From Rhynchonema sp. JSB1_4 (taxonomy: Eukaryota > Nematoda > Chromadorea > Monhysterida > Xyalidae), in NCBI GenBank assembly GCA_030248065.1, contig JASAMV010003345.1, forward strand, positions 1 through 56,438: a DNA stretch of 56,438 nucleotides. The letters run 5' to 3'. Positions 36,001-44,846 of the stretch are shown here, one piece after another (positions within the stretch are counted from its first letter, which is position 1; every line of letters begins with the position of its first letter). The position numbers and the translations under genes were made by a program. The notes beneath the pieces were generated by a model. That model had not been told where the DNA came from and made no database searches. It saw only the letters and a program-made list of their open reading frames with translations.

Positions 36001-39000
36001 TTTGGGGGACCGGGCCCAGCCCGGCCCGGTCCGGACAGGTATGCCTAAATTTGAACGAAATTACCATTTTTTGAACCAAAATTTTCAACATTTTTGCGCT
36101 TCGCGCAATAACATTTCCAAGTTCTTGATCCTTTCAGTCATCGTTTTGAAGAAAGAAGCATTAGCGTAGCTACCCATACCAAGGCCTTTGCTTTGCAGCA
36201 ATCAACCTACTGTACCACCAAAAAAGCCTGCCTGCAATCAACCTACCTGCTGTACCGACCGGCCGAGCTGGTGGGAGTCGTCCGGGAACAAAATTTATGT
36301 CTACATATTGATGAGAATGTATTCTTAAGCGCTAATTTCGCGCGTCACGCGCGATTTTTCGCCTATATGGAGTGAAAAATACCGATTTTAAACCATTTTG
36401 AGTCAAAAATTATACCTACTACTGTACAAACCGGGGCGGCGACTTACGTACTGCATCAGGATGACGCGTCAATCTACCTACCTACCCAGGGTTGGGCAAA
36501 AAACTTTTTTTTCAAAAAATCGTTTTTTTTTAAAAACGTTTTTTTAAAACGCCCAGATGACCAAAATATGCCCCGAAAAAAATGGAAAACGCTCATGTTG
36601 GGAAGAAAACGTGGTTAAATGAAGTAATCCTATGTGTTCTGAGGCAAAATAAACGGTTTCAACCCTTTTCTAGCGAGTTGTTAAGATCCCATATCAGACC
36701 CGCATCATGGGACCAACTTTGGCCGGGGTCATCATTGAAAGTCAAACTTCGCATATCGACGTATCTCGACAAAGTAAAAATTGGTCGAAGATTTTTTGAA
36801 AAAAATGGGACAAAAAATTGATTTTCCTTGATAATCAGGGTACTTTCCCTGAAAAATCAGGGAAAATCAAGGAAATTCAGGATTTAAAAAAAACGAAAAA
36901 ACGACCCAGGCGTTTTTTTTAAAAAAAACGTCGTTTGTTTAAGAAAAAACGCCGTCGTTTTTTTGCCCAACCCTGTACCTACCTACCTAACCTACCTACC
37001 CTTCCCCCAGCTGTGCCAGTGAAAACAAGCATTCTGCAGAAAATTTTCGAATTTTTTTCAGCTTTTTGGACTTTTTTAGTTTTCAGCCCTTGAAAATTGG
37101 CTGACCGGGCCGGGCCGACCTCAAGCCAAAACAGGCCGGGCCGGGCCGGACTTTTCGCCGACCGGGCCGGGCCGGGCCGACTTTACCCGGCCCGTTTCCG
37201 ATCTCTGTTTGACATAGCTTATTTTAATGCAGTTGGGCCGCCGATTTTAACTTGTTGTCGAACAAGTTTCACGCTGGCCGAGATGACGGGTTTAAGTCCA
37301 AATTTGATGAAGTCGCGTGACAAAGACAGATCCGATCCGATCACCCGCGTTTGATGCCCCTTACAACATTTTTGTTTCCCGACTTACAGTCTCGCTCCGA
37401 GCACAACCAGTGGGGGTGCGCGTGTGCCTGATTATCCAAGGGCGTTCAAGACTTCGAACAAAGCCGATCCCGGCCGAGATATTGAATATGTCTCTGGCGT
37501 GAAACATCAGCAGGTGGACAGCGTCACGGAAGCACAGCTGTTGCGTGTGTTTGGCGGCGATGCGGCCTTGACCAATCGGGCAACCACGACGACTCAGATC
37601 GGGAGCTCCAGTTCTCAGTCGAGTAGTCAACATCTACAAGTGTCGGCCTATCACAATCCAGCCTACGTTGATTCATCAAGTGATCGGTCCCAGACCACGA
37701 CCTCTGCTAACAATCAGCAAGCCAACACACCTACAGCCACATGTGCACAATTGTTGGCAAGTGTACCCATTGGGGGATTGCTGTCGGCGATGAGTTGTGT
37801 GTTGGGGGTGGGCAATGTGTGCAGGGTACGTTAAGGGTGGGCACTTGGGTCGGGTTTTGTTTCACGGTTGTGGTCTACGTATTTATGTATCTACATACCA
37901 TTTCGTACAGATTTTGAACAGGCCCAAATACTGATGCGAATGTTCGCCACAAGCAAAACAAACAAACCAAAAGACGAATCTGCTCATGGGTGGGATAGTG
38001 TGCTGCGGATGGGGCACGTACAACTGTATGTATAGTGTAGCGGTCAGAAATTTACGAATAACCATCGGAATAAAATTTGTGCGTCATCTAAAAGTGCTCC
38101 AAGCTGATGAAAACTGCGCCGAGCATGGTCAAACCATCGTAGATTTCGACCCTGTTTCCGCTCCATAAGGGCAAAACCAAAAGGGCAACCCAAATAAGGG
38201 CAAGGCCAAAAAGGCTTTGTGGGCTTTGCCCTTCTGGTCTTGCCCTCTTTTGGGCTTTGCCATTTTGGGATGCTCTTTTTCACTTGCTCAAACTGGTGTC
38301 TTGCTCAATTGCCCGGCCACCTTTCCGTTACCAGATGCTTCGTGATGAGCGCAATTCTTGGTTGGTGCAACGCATCGACAACAACACTTGGACGGCGTTG
38401 GTGGCACTCGCACAACACAAAGGCACCAGGGCTGTTGTGCCACAGAAGGTGCGTTCGTATGTGATGTTGTGTGCATCGGGGATCGACTGATCCATTCAAC
38501 AACTGGCTAGAATTCCTCCAGTGTTGAGCAGCGCGGTCTGGTTTTGGCACAGTTGACTGTGATTGACCAAGAAATGATGTAAAATCATGAAACCTGGCAC
38601 TCTTCTATTTCTAGATCATCACGAGCGTCTTGACTGATTTCATTGATACCGATAGAGTCTCACTGGATATGGTGACCAAACAGGAAGATGCAGCTGAACA
38701 AAATGGCAATACGCCGTTCAGTTTTCGTATTAATGTTTCCGAGTACGTTTGGCTTACGTATCTGTTTCTTTCGTTCTCGTCCAGAAGTGCCGAACAAAAA
38801 TCGTCTTCTTATTATTGTTTGTGCTCGGCATTTTTTTTGCTACGGCTTTGTGTTATAGATGCCGACCATATTTTTGTTCGGAAGCTCGAGAAACCCGTTA
38901 TGTTTGGCGCATTGCACACTGAATAAGGTGTGGTGCACCGTGCATCTGTGAAAATAGGTCGAACCGGCGGGGGAACCAATGCATTCACGGGACAACGCTA

Positions 39001-39874
39001 TGCTGAGTGTTGTGGACATTTTGTACACAGACACCACGACAAATTCATACTTGGTATAAAGATTTTTGACTTGCGCGGATTAATATCTCCAGTTTGGAAG
39101 GGCATAGGTCATGTTTGATTTCTTCAAACTTTGGTGTACCCTTTGGCTCGATCCTAGGCAGGCCCTGACAAGTTAGGTTCTAGTTTTGCTGGTGCAACTA
39201 AGCGGATCAGGTTTTCTTTGTTTTACAGAATTTCGGAAGAAAGCAAAACTTGAATCCCAACCTTTCAGCACATGTCCATGCTGCACACTGCCACTGCGCA
39301 CACGAGTGTCCGAGAGTGACATGCGATTGGTCGTGTATCATCCTTGTGGTCAGTCATTCACTATACCACATTGTACCATACGTTTCCATTTGGAGCCCGC
39401 CCCCTGCTCAGAAACGTGTTTGCGGGCAGGTTGACTGACATGGAACTCATCGCTAACATCATACCCATATAAAAAAAATTAGTCACTATTTTGCATGCGC
39501 GTGACGAAGAAAGTGCAAAAATTACACATTTGTAGTTGGCGGCCAAAGCGTTTGAGTTTGATGTTGGTTTGTGGAAGAGTCATCGAAGAGCTTTCATTCC
39601 AATGCTCCTGTACATTATTTTCATGATGGTGAAAAAGATATACGTTTGCTCATGCCTTTTCAAATTCTACTTTCTACCGCATAGTATTCCCTTTCAGTTA
39701 TACTAGATGCCGGCCGACATCTAAGTCTTTCTATGATAATCTCAAAACCGCATTTTTGCAGGTCACGCCTACCACGTTGTGTGCGTGCGAAACGCACCGA
39801 CAGTGACCAGTGCGCAAAACAACGGCGCCGAACAAGCAGCGATGGCATCGTGTTTCAAGTGCTCGATTAAGTGA
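24091..39874 (+). CDS. HPS5: HPS5 homologue (BLOC-2 complex subunit) with C-terminal RING-H2 finger
   Basis: Exons: 24091-24216, 25243-25383, 25699-25926, 26252-26382, 26491-26724, 27201-27296, 27842-27945, 28336-28519, 28642-28801, 29645-29730, 30538-30691, 31295-31442, 31627-32156, 33186-33376, 34797-34917 (tentative), 37390-37825, 38335-38448, 38615-38742, 39269-39348 and 39762-39874. All other junctions are GT-AG and in phase; the link 33376 to 34797 is not resolved. The total is about 1170 codons, close to the usual 1100-1200. Residues 1 to about 330 match the HPS5 beta-propeller, including GRLWEVNAQGEVCSTHQF, a hallmark segment (human MWEVNFDGEVISTHQF), and SAIVQLDVCDTQLLVSTYTR. A Ser-rich low-complexity middle follows. 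The C terminus reads C-x2-C-x20-C-x-H-x2-H-x2-C-x21-C-x2-C, a RING-H2 pattern. HPS5 works with HPS3 and HPS6 in delivering cargo from endosomes to lysosome-related organelles. The introns contain a LINE tail and at least eight MITEs. Confidence 0.9.
27510..27570. repeat. Interstitial telomere-like (TTAGGC) run with an SL1-like 12-mer
   Basis: AAGCCTAAGCCTGATAAGCC and further GCCTAA units form a degenerate array on the complementary strand of TTAGGC. At 27550-27561 it contains CCCAAGTTTGAG, identical to the last 12 bases of the nematode SL1 leader and followed by TGTAAG. It lies in the HPS5 intron between the exons ending 27296 and starting 27842. Confidence 0.5.
28940..29583 (-). mobile_element. 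5'-truncated non-LTR retrotransposon (Jockey/CR1-like LINE) tail
   Basis: The minus-strand frame from about 29583 to 28983 encodes the C-terminal end of a non-LTR reverse transcriptase. It contains the typical LAQLRSGHCRMLNSY motif, then CPRCCTEPDTVEHLFRC (C-x2-C...H-x4-C), and ends soon after a DLW block. The 3' end is an (ATCA)n tail at 28940-28956. A perfect 13-bp duplication AAGAAGGCAGACT flanks it (28927-28939 and 29584-29596). The insertion lies in an HPS5 intron, 61 bp upstream of the next exon, in antisense orientation. The intact frame and perfect duplication suggest it is young. Confidence 0.93.
30012..30492. mobile_element. hAT-type MITE, CAGGGTTGGGCAAAAAA family, copy 2
   Basis: 481 bp in the same orientation as copy 1. 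A perfect duplication ATCACGAC lies at 30004-30011 and 30493-30500. It sits in an HPS5 intron, 45 bp before the exon starting 30538. Confidence 0.93.
30918..31142. mobile_element. Palindromic MITE, GGGTG family, copy 2
   Basis: 225-bp near-perfect palindrome flanked by ATT (30915-30917 and 31143-31145). It shares arms with 14413-14638. It lies in the HPS5 intron before the exon at 31295. Confidence 0.8.
32206..32965. mobile_element. hAT-type MITE, CAGGGTTGGATT family, copy 2
   Basis: Reverse-orientation relative of 16199-16923. It is flanked by a perfect 8-bp duplication TGCAGAGG (32198-32205 and 32966-32973). The left terminus is eroded (CGGGTTAAAAG instead of CAGGGTTGGATT), which may make it immobile. 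Confidence 0.85.
34168..34592. mobile_element. TA-flanked MITE, CCGGAGTTTTCC family
   Basis: The ends are CCGGAGTTTTCCGGTTACAG and CTGTAACCGGGATACTCCGG, with TA on each side (34166-34167 and 34593-34594). Interior motifs AATAGAGCCC and GGGGCTCTA link it to 46957-47108 and 53511-54477. It lies in an HPS5 intron. Confidence 0.78.
34651..34730 (+). tRNA. tRNA-like sequence (degraded tRNA or SINE head)
   Basis: TAGCTCAGTATGTCGAGC fits an A box and D arm, and GGATCGAGTCC fits a B box/T arm at about the right spacing. The anticodon stem does not fold cleanly and acceptor pairing is partial (GAGC with GCTC). I read it as a tRNA pseudogene or tRNA-derived SINE in an HPS5 intron, not a functional tRNA. 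Confidence 0.4.
34989..35300. mobile_element. hAT-type MITE with CAGTAGCGGATCCAG end
   Basis: 312 bp starting CAGTAGCGGATCCAG and ending CTGGATCATTG. It is flanked by a perfect 8-bp duplication CATTGAAT (34981-34988 and 35301-35308). Terminal symmetry is partial. No transposase. It lies in an HPS5 intron. Confidence 0.8.
35505..35770 (+). promoter_or_regulatory. Promoter-like stretch with TATA box and hairpins (uncertain)
   Basis: A hairpin GAATTTCAACGAATT...AATTCGTTGAAATTC (35510-35585) is followed by a CACCTG...CAGGTG stem-loop (35659-35675) and GACGGTATAAAATGGGC (35692-35708). A TATAAA in this setting could be a core promoter of a lost element or LTR. No reading frame follows before the hAT MITE at 35930. 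Confidence 0.25.
35930..37207. mobile_element. GC-rich hAT-type element containing a nested MITE
   Basis: The ends are CTGAGATCGGAAACGGGCC and GGCCCGTTTCCGATCTCTG, with GGGCCGG runs inside. It is flanked by a perfect duplication TTTGACAT (35922-35929 and 37208-37215). The copy-3 MITE at 36487-36975 is inserted within it, in a CTAC microsatellite-like stretch. No transposase frame was seen. Confidence 0.88.
36487..36975. mobile_element. hAT-type MITE, CAGGGTTGGGCAAAAAA family, copy 3 (inverted)
   Basis: 489 bp in reverse orientation relative to copies 1, 2 and 4. A perfect duplication TACCTACC lies at 36479-36486 and 36976-36983. Nested in the GC-rich hAT element at 35930-37207. Confidence 0.93.
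38163..38318. repeat. Short copy of the CTTGCTCAA-tailed repeat next to an HPS5 exon
   Basis: GGGCAAAACCAAAAGGGCAA units in opposite orientations form a small inverted core. It is followed by the CACTTGCTCAAACTGG tail, and ends CAATTGCCCGG only about 15 bp before the AG of the exon at 38335. The repeat therefore supplies most of that exon's upstream intron sequence. Confidence 0.65.
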
Positions 39875-42416
39875 TTTGTAAATGTTTAATGCCCACGTCT
39901 GCCAACTGGGTTCGAAAACGTCAGCTAGAAAGCCTGAGCGATGCGATGTAGTTTCATGCTTCCAAAATTTTATCGCTTGGAACCTGATATTCATGTTGTG
40001 TGGCAGTGTGCAGACATGCTATTTGACCGGTTCTCTGATTTTCTGCCTCACGATAGCATACGATCGAATACTGCGTTCTTGTTTTGTGAGACTGCTGTTA
40101 TGATTTTGTTGTCTGTTTGATCATGATTACTGATCCTCTCATGCAGCTCATTTTTTATGTTATATTACATTATGTACTGTATGTCTGGTTTTCCTTTTCA
40201 CAAAAACCGACCTCAAGTTCTACAAAACTATTGCAAAATCTTCGTAACCTACAAACTAATTGGGTTTGACGTTGCCTTTGCTTCTTGTCTAATCTTCCGC
40301 CATGCCGCCTCTCTGCAGGTTATTTTCAGTTTATGAACATTGCTGTTTGCTTGCCCACTTTTCTTTTGCCAGACTGCTTGCTGTACAAATTTGATATTAT
40401 TGTATATTTTGCCCTTTTAGGTTCCAGATAGATGGTGAGTCTCGAAGTTCAAAATCTTTATTTGTTCGAGATTTCTTTTACGCTCTCAAACGCAGGTGAA
40501 AACATAGTGGTTATAAAAATCTATAGCCACTGTTTAGTCATGTGTGTTGAGTGTTGAGTTAATTTGGGCTGTCTGTGATGCAGATTTTGATATAGTTTTT
40601 GTTGATTTGAGTTAGGTTGTGTGTTGTTGCTCTGTTGACAAGAAAGCATAATATGAGCGAACTCAAACTGGGCGACCGCTCCGGTCTTGACTCGGAGTTG
40701 TGATTTTTTTTGTTTCGAGGTTATTTAGATATTAACACTGACATGCATAGGACTAATTTCGACCAGCGTAAAAGTGGTTTATTTTATGTCTGGGAACAAC
40801 CTTTAAGATGGTTAAAATTAATGTTGTCAGTTTATACACGATGTATGGTTTCTACAAGAAGTCACGTGACCAGGAAAGACCGGACCGCTCACCCGCTTCG
40901 TTTTCGCTCAATTATCGAAAGTTGATTATGAGCGTAAGGACGCTAGGTGTACAATGGCTTGCGTTCCACGTTTAGCTCTTTTTCCATTTACTGTATATCA
41001 CAGGTTATACTGTATTCGACTCTCTGTGCGTACTGCGTATTTTCTGCGTTGGGATACAGCTACAGTACATTACCGCACGTCAAGCCATGCAGTGTGACGC
41101 AGGTGTTTGGACTTGGCTCGGTTTTATTTTTATCGTTTTTGGGCGCAACGCTAAAAAAAATTACTCGCGCTCTGGCCGCTAAACCCACTTAATTTTATGA
41201 CTCAAATGGAGAGGCCACGTGCTTTGGAGACAAAACAATAAAGCTTCCCGTTTTTTGCGCGACTTTGTTCCTTTTGACTCTATTTCAGTTCACAAACTTT
41301 GACCAAGTTACAAACGAACATGTATGCACAAATGTATGCCTACTGTATACATATATATAATACACATATATATACATAACCGAGTAATTTATTTCCCAAT
41401 GGACCCTAGCAGAAATCGGAAACGCGATTTTTCGACTTCAAAATGAACGATGATTGAAGTGAAGTATGATCAAACGCGGCGCTTTCGGCTTTTTTGATTG
41501 ATCTTTGGCATTGTACAGTCTGCCCCTCTTGTGGCGGCTTGATCGAGAGTCTAGAGTTTAGCTTTGAGGAATATTCACTACGTAATTGGGCACAGTGGTA
41601 TTCAAGAGGTTCGCCCCTCGGTGACCAAATCTTTTTTATCAGCAGCAAAGAGTGCTCACTACAAGCGGGGTACACTGTACACATTTACATGTTTCACTGT
41701 TGCTTATTCCCACACGCCACCGCATGCGCTTGAATATTTTATGAACATGGGTCGGGTATAATTTTTGTCGGTTGTTTGGTTTGCTTTTTGCCCCAAATTA
41801 GGTTCCCGTATGTGTGAGGTTACAGCACCAGAGTCACAACTTTTCCAGTATTTACTTGAGTGTTGTTGATGTCTGTTTGATTTTCGCCTCTCCCAGTTGA
41901 TTTAACCAGCTGTTGGCTGCTTGAACCAATCTGCACTCTGCATTCGGTTTCGGTACATATAAATCTGACTTGTGCAGCTTCCACAATATTTTCCTTGCCC
42001 CACCCTGGATCTTACAACAAGTGGCCTAAGTCTAGTTTCTCGACGTACTTGCCTCCGTGTACGATTTGCAGGTAAACCAGAAGATAGGGCATCATTTGAC
42101 GATTTTGAAATTTTTTGTTTTAGGCTGTGGCCTGACGTTCAATTTTATTTGCCTTTTATATTTTACTCCAATGCTTTGTTTGCGTTGTGGCGGCATAAGA
42201 TGTTGCATTGAGAACGGGAACGCACGTAGACATTTTCGTCACTGATTTTGGTTGTATGTGCGTTACCACCGTTTTCATTCCAAAGGTGGCGTTCTTTATT
42301 GTGAGTCCTTAGAAGACGCGATTTTTCAAAATCAATATAAATAAACCGGGTGCTCTCCTTCATATTCAACAAATAATAATTGGGTTTTGTACCGTGCGTG
42401 AAGTCCGACACACCCT
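39875..42416. other. Spacer after HPS5; no gene recognised
   Basis: No conserved frame is visible. 40749-40885 contains one arm of the TTTACGCTGG hairpin family followed by GTCACGTGAC. 41340-41380 is a TA-rich microsatellite. The frame at 41494-41733 (with CTVCPSCGG) has no supporting context. Confidence 0.45.
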
Positions 42417-42420
42417 TTAA

Positions 42421-43961
42421 AGTGACCCTACAATTGAATGTTGACCGCGTTTGTTTGCAGTCATTTTTTAGAAAATGAAGGCAAGATATCAGAAACCCAG
42501 ATTTAGGGAATGGATTTTCAACTCGTTGCTTTGTGATGTTTCACGGAGCCCACATATTTTCACAGGAGGAGAAAAAAATTAAAAATGTTTGAGGCGGGCC
42601 TGTGCAAGATACAAGGTGATCCAATCTAAGACGTATTCAGCGTTTTATACACAGTCGTTTCTCTGTTAAACGAGATATAAAGCATTGTACGAAACGACAG
42701 GCGTGACAAATGATAAACGAAACACTCCAAAAATCAAGCCTTTTTGAAGCACCCTTTTACTCCTGTATAATTTTAGGCATCTGTAATGAATGAAATAAAG
42801 TTATCAATGGCAAATAAAAATCGTCTAATTATCCTGTGTTCAGGATGTGCTTTTCGTTTTTCAAAACCCTACACAGCTCACACATTGTTTACCACAACAT
42901 GCGCAAGGCAGCCATTCCACAGCGCACACACAACGACAACCAGGGTTGGGCAAAAAAAACGACGGCGTTTTTTCTCAAAAAACGACGTTTTTTTTTCAAA
43001 AAAACGCCTGGCTCGTTTTTCGTTTTTTTAAACCCTGAATTGCCTTGATTTTCCCTGATTTTTCAGGGAAAGTACCCTGATTATCAAGGAAAATCAATTT
43101 TTGTCCCATTTTTTTCAAAAAATTTTCGACCAATTTTTACTTTGTCGAGATACGTCGATATACGGAGTTTGACTTTCAGTGATGACCCCGGCCAAAGTTG
43201 GTCCCATGATGAGGATCTGATATGGGATCTTAACAACTTGCTAGAAAAGGGTTGAAACCCGTTTATTTTGCCTCAGAACATATAGAATTACTTCATTTAA
43301 CCACGTTTTCTTCCCAACATGAGCGTTTTCCATTTTTTTGGGGGCATATTTTGGTCATCTGGGCGTTTTAAAAATTTTTCTTAAAAAAACAAAAAAAAAC
43401 GGTTTTTTGAAAAAAAAAACGTTTTTTGCCCAACCCTGACGACAACACACAGAAGGCACAGCGACAACACAGCAATGTTTCTGGCAAGCTTTGTTGTGTG
43501 TGTGCGCTGTGGAATGGCTGCCTTGCGCATGTTGTTGTAAACATTGTGTGAGCTATGTAGGGCTTTGAAAAACGAAAAGCACATCCTGTACACAGGATAA
43601 TTAGACGATTTTTATTTGCCATTGACAACTTATTTCATTCACCACAGATGCCTAAAATTATACAGGAGTAAAAGGGTGCTTCAAAAAGGCTTGATTTTTG
43701 GAGTGTTTAGTTTATCATTTGTCACGCCTGGCGTTTCGTACGATGCTTCATATCTCGTTTAACAGAGAAACGTCTGTGTATAAAACGCTGAAAATATCTT
43801 AGATTAGATTACCTTGTGTCTTGCACAGGCCCGCCTCAAACTTTTTTCATTTTTTCTCCTCCTGTGAAAATATGTGGGCTCCGTGAAACATCACCAAGCA
43901 ACGAGTAGAAAATCCATGCCCTAAATCACAAACGCGGTCAACATTCAATTGTAGAGTCACT
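42421..43961. mobile_element. Large palindromic TTAA element (Kolobok-like), copy C, with MITE inserted at its centre
   Basis: Two arms of about 520 bp (42421-42940 and 43447-43961) are highly similar reverse complements. They begin AGTGACCCTACAATTG and are flanked by TTAA on both sides (42417-42420 and 43962-43965). The palindrome centre is occupied by hAT MITE copy 4. A single-arm relative lies at 52754-53125. Arm similarity is much higher than in copies A and B, suggesting recent origin or gene conversion between arms. Confidence 0.85.
42941..43438. mobile_element. hAT-type MITE, CAGGGTTGGGCAAAAAA family, copy 4
   Basis: 498 bp with a perfect duplication ACGACAAC at 42933-42940 and 43439-43446. 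It is nested near the axis of the TTAA palindrome and so separates its two arms. Confidence 0.93.
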
Positions 43962-44140
43962 TTAAGTGCAAGACTATGCCGATTTGCAGACCAAGAGCCA
44001 GCAATGGGTGAACAAATGCCAACACTTGAGGAACCAGAAGACACCTGGATTGACAGCAGCGTTGCGTACTCGTGCAGAACGCAGGTGGGTCACGGTAATT
44101 GGCTTGGAATGGACCTGGATTACGGTGCGTGGCCACACTG

Positions 44141-44492
44141 TATAGTCCAGCCACGAACTCATGAGGCGACTTATTTTGAAGTTGACTTGAACGGATCCAA
44201 TAATGTTCCGGTTCCACGTATTTCGGAAATGAAAGAAAGAGAAACGCATGTATTTTTTAAAAACACGCTCTCCACCTCGGTGCGTAAAATCCCTTTTGAC
44301 TCCCAAAACATTTGCGTGTTGAACAACGCGTAAGCACGCAACAAATTGAGGTCAGCCAGCTGGAACTTGTCATCATGTCCTCGGCCCAATCTCTTTCTTT
44401 TGTTTGCGAAAACCCGTGTTGCCGGCGCATTTTTGAATCTGGCCAAGCGAGCTTTAAAAAGAGCCGTCTCATGAGCACGTGGCTGGACTATA
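44141..44492. mobile_element. Palindromic MITE, family TATAGTCC, copy 2 (inverted)
   Basis: 352 bp, reverse complement of the nested element at 888-1249, with matching TATAGTCCAGCCAC termini. The frames crossing it are shared with copy 1 and are not genes. Confidence 0.75.
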
Positions 44493-44846
44493 CTAAGGTA
44501 CAACTTACACGAAGGGCTCTGCGAACCAAACGTTATTTACCGCTGGGACTGGGGTGCAGACCGCACCGTGCAGCCCTGCCTCTGGAACGGGTTCCCCCAA
44601 GACCACTTAGCCTGGCAGTGCGCTAGGTCATCGTCAGTGCAAACGCAACCGATTGCCATGTGACCGCCGTACAATCTCGAGCAACGTAAAAGTTTTTTTG
44701 GGAGCTCTATGGGAATATATAATTTACGCTGGTCGAAATTTTTGGATCCCGTAAATCTCTAAAAATGCTCGCCATGCAAAAAGTCACGCAACCAAGACCG
44801 GACTTGATCATCACTGATTTGACATGGCCTTTATGTATAGGTCTCA

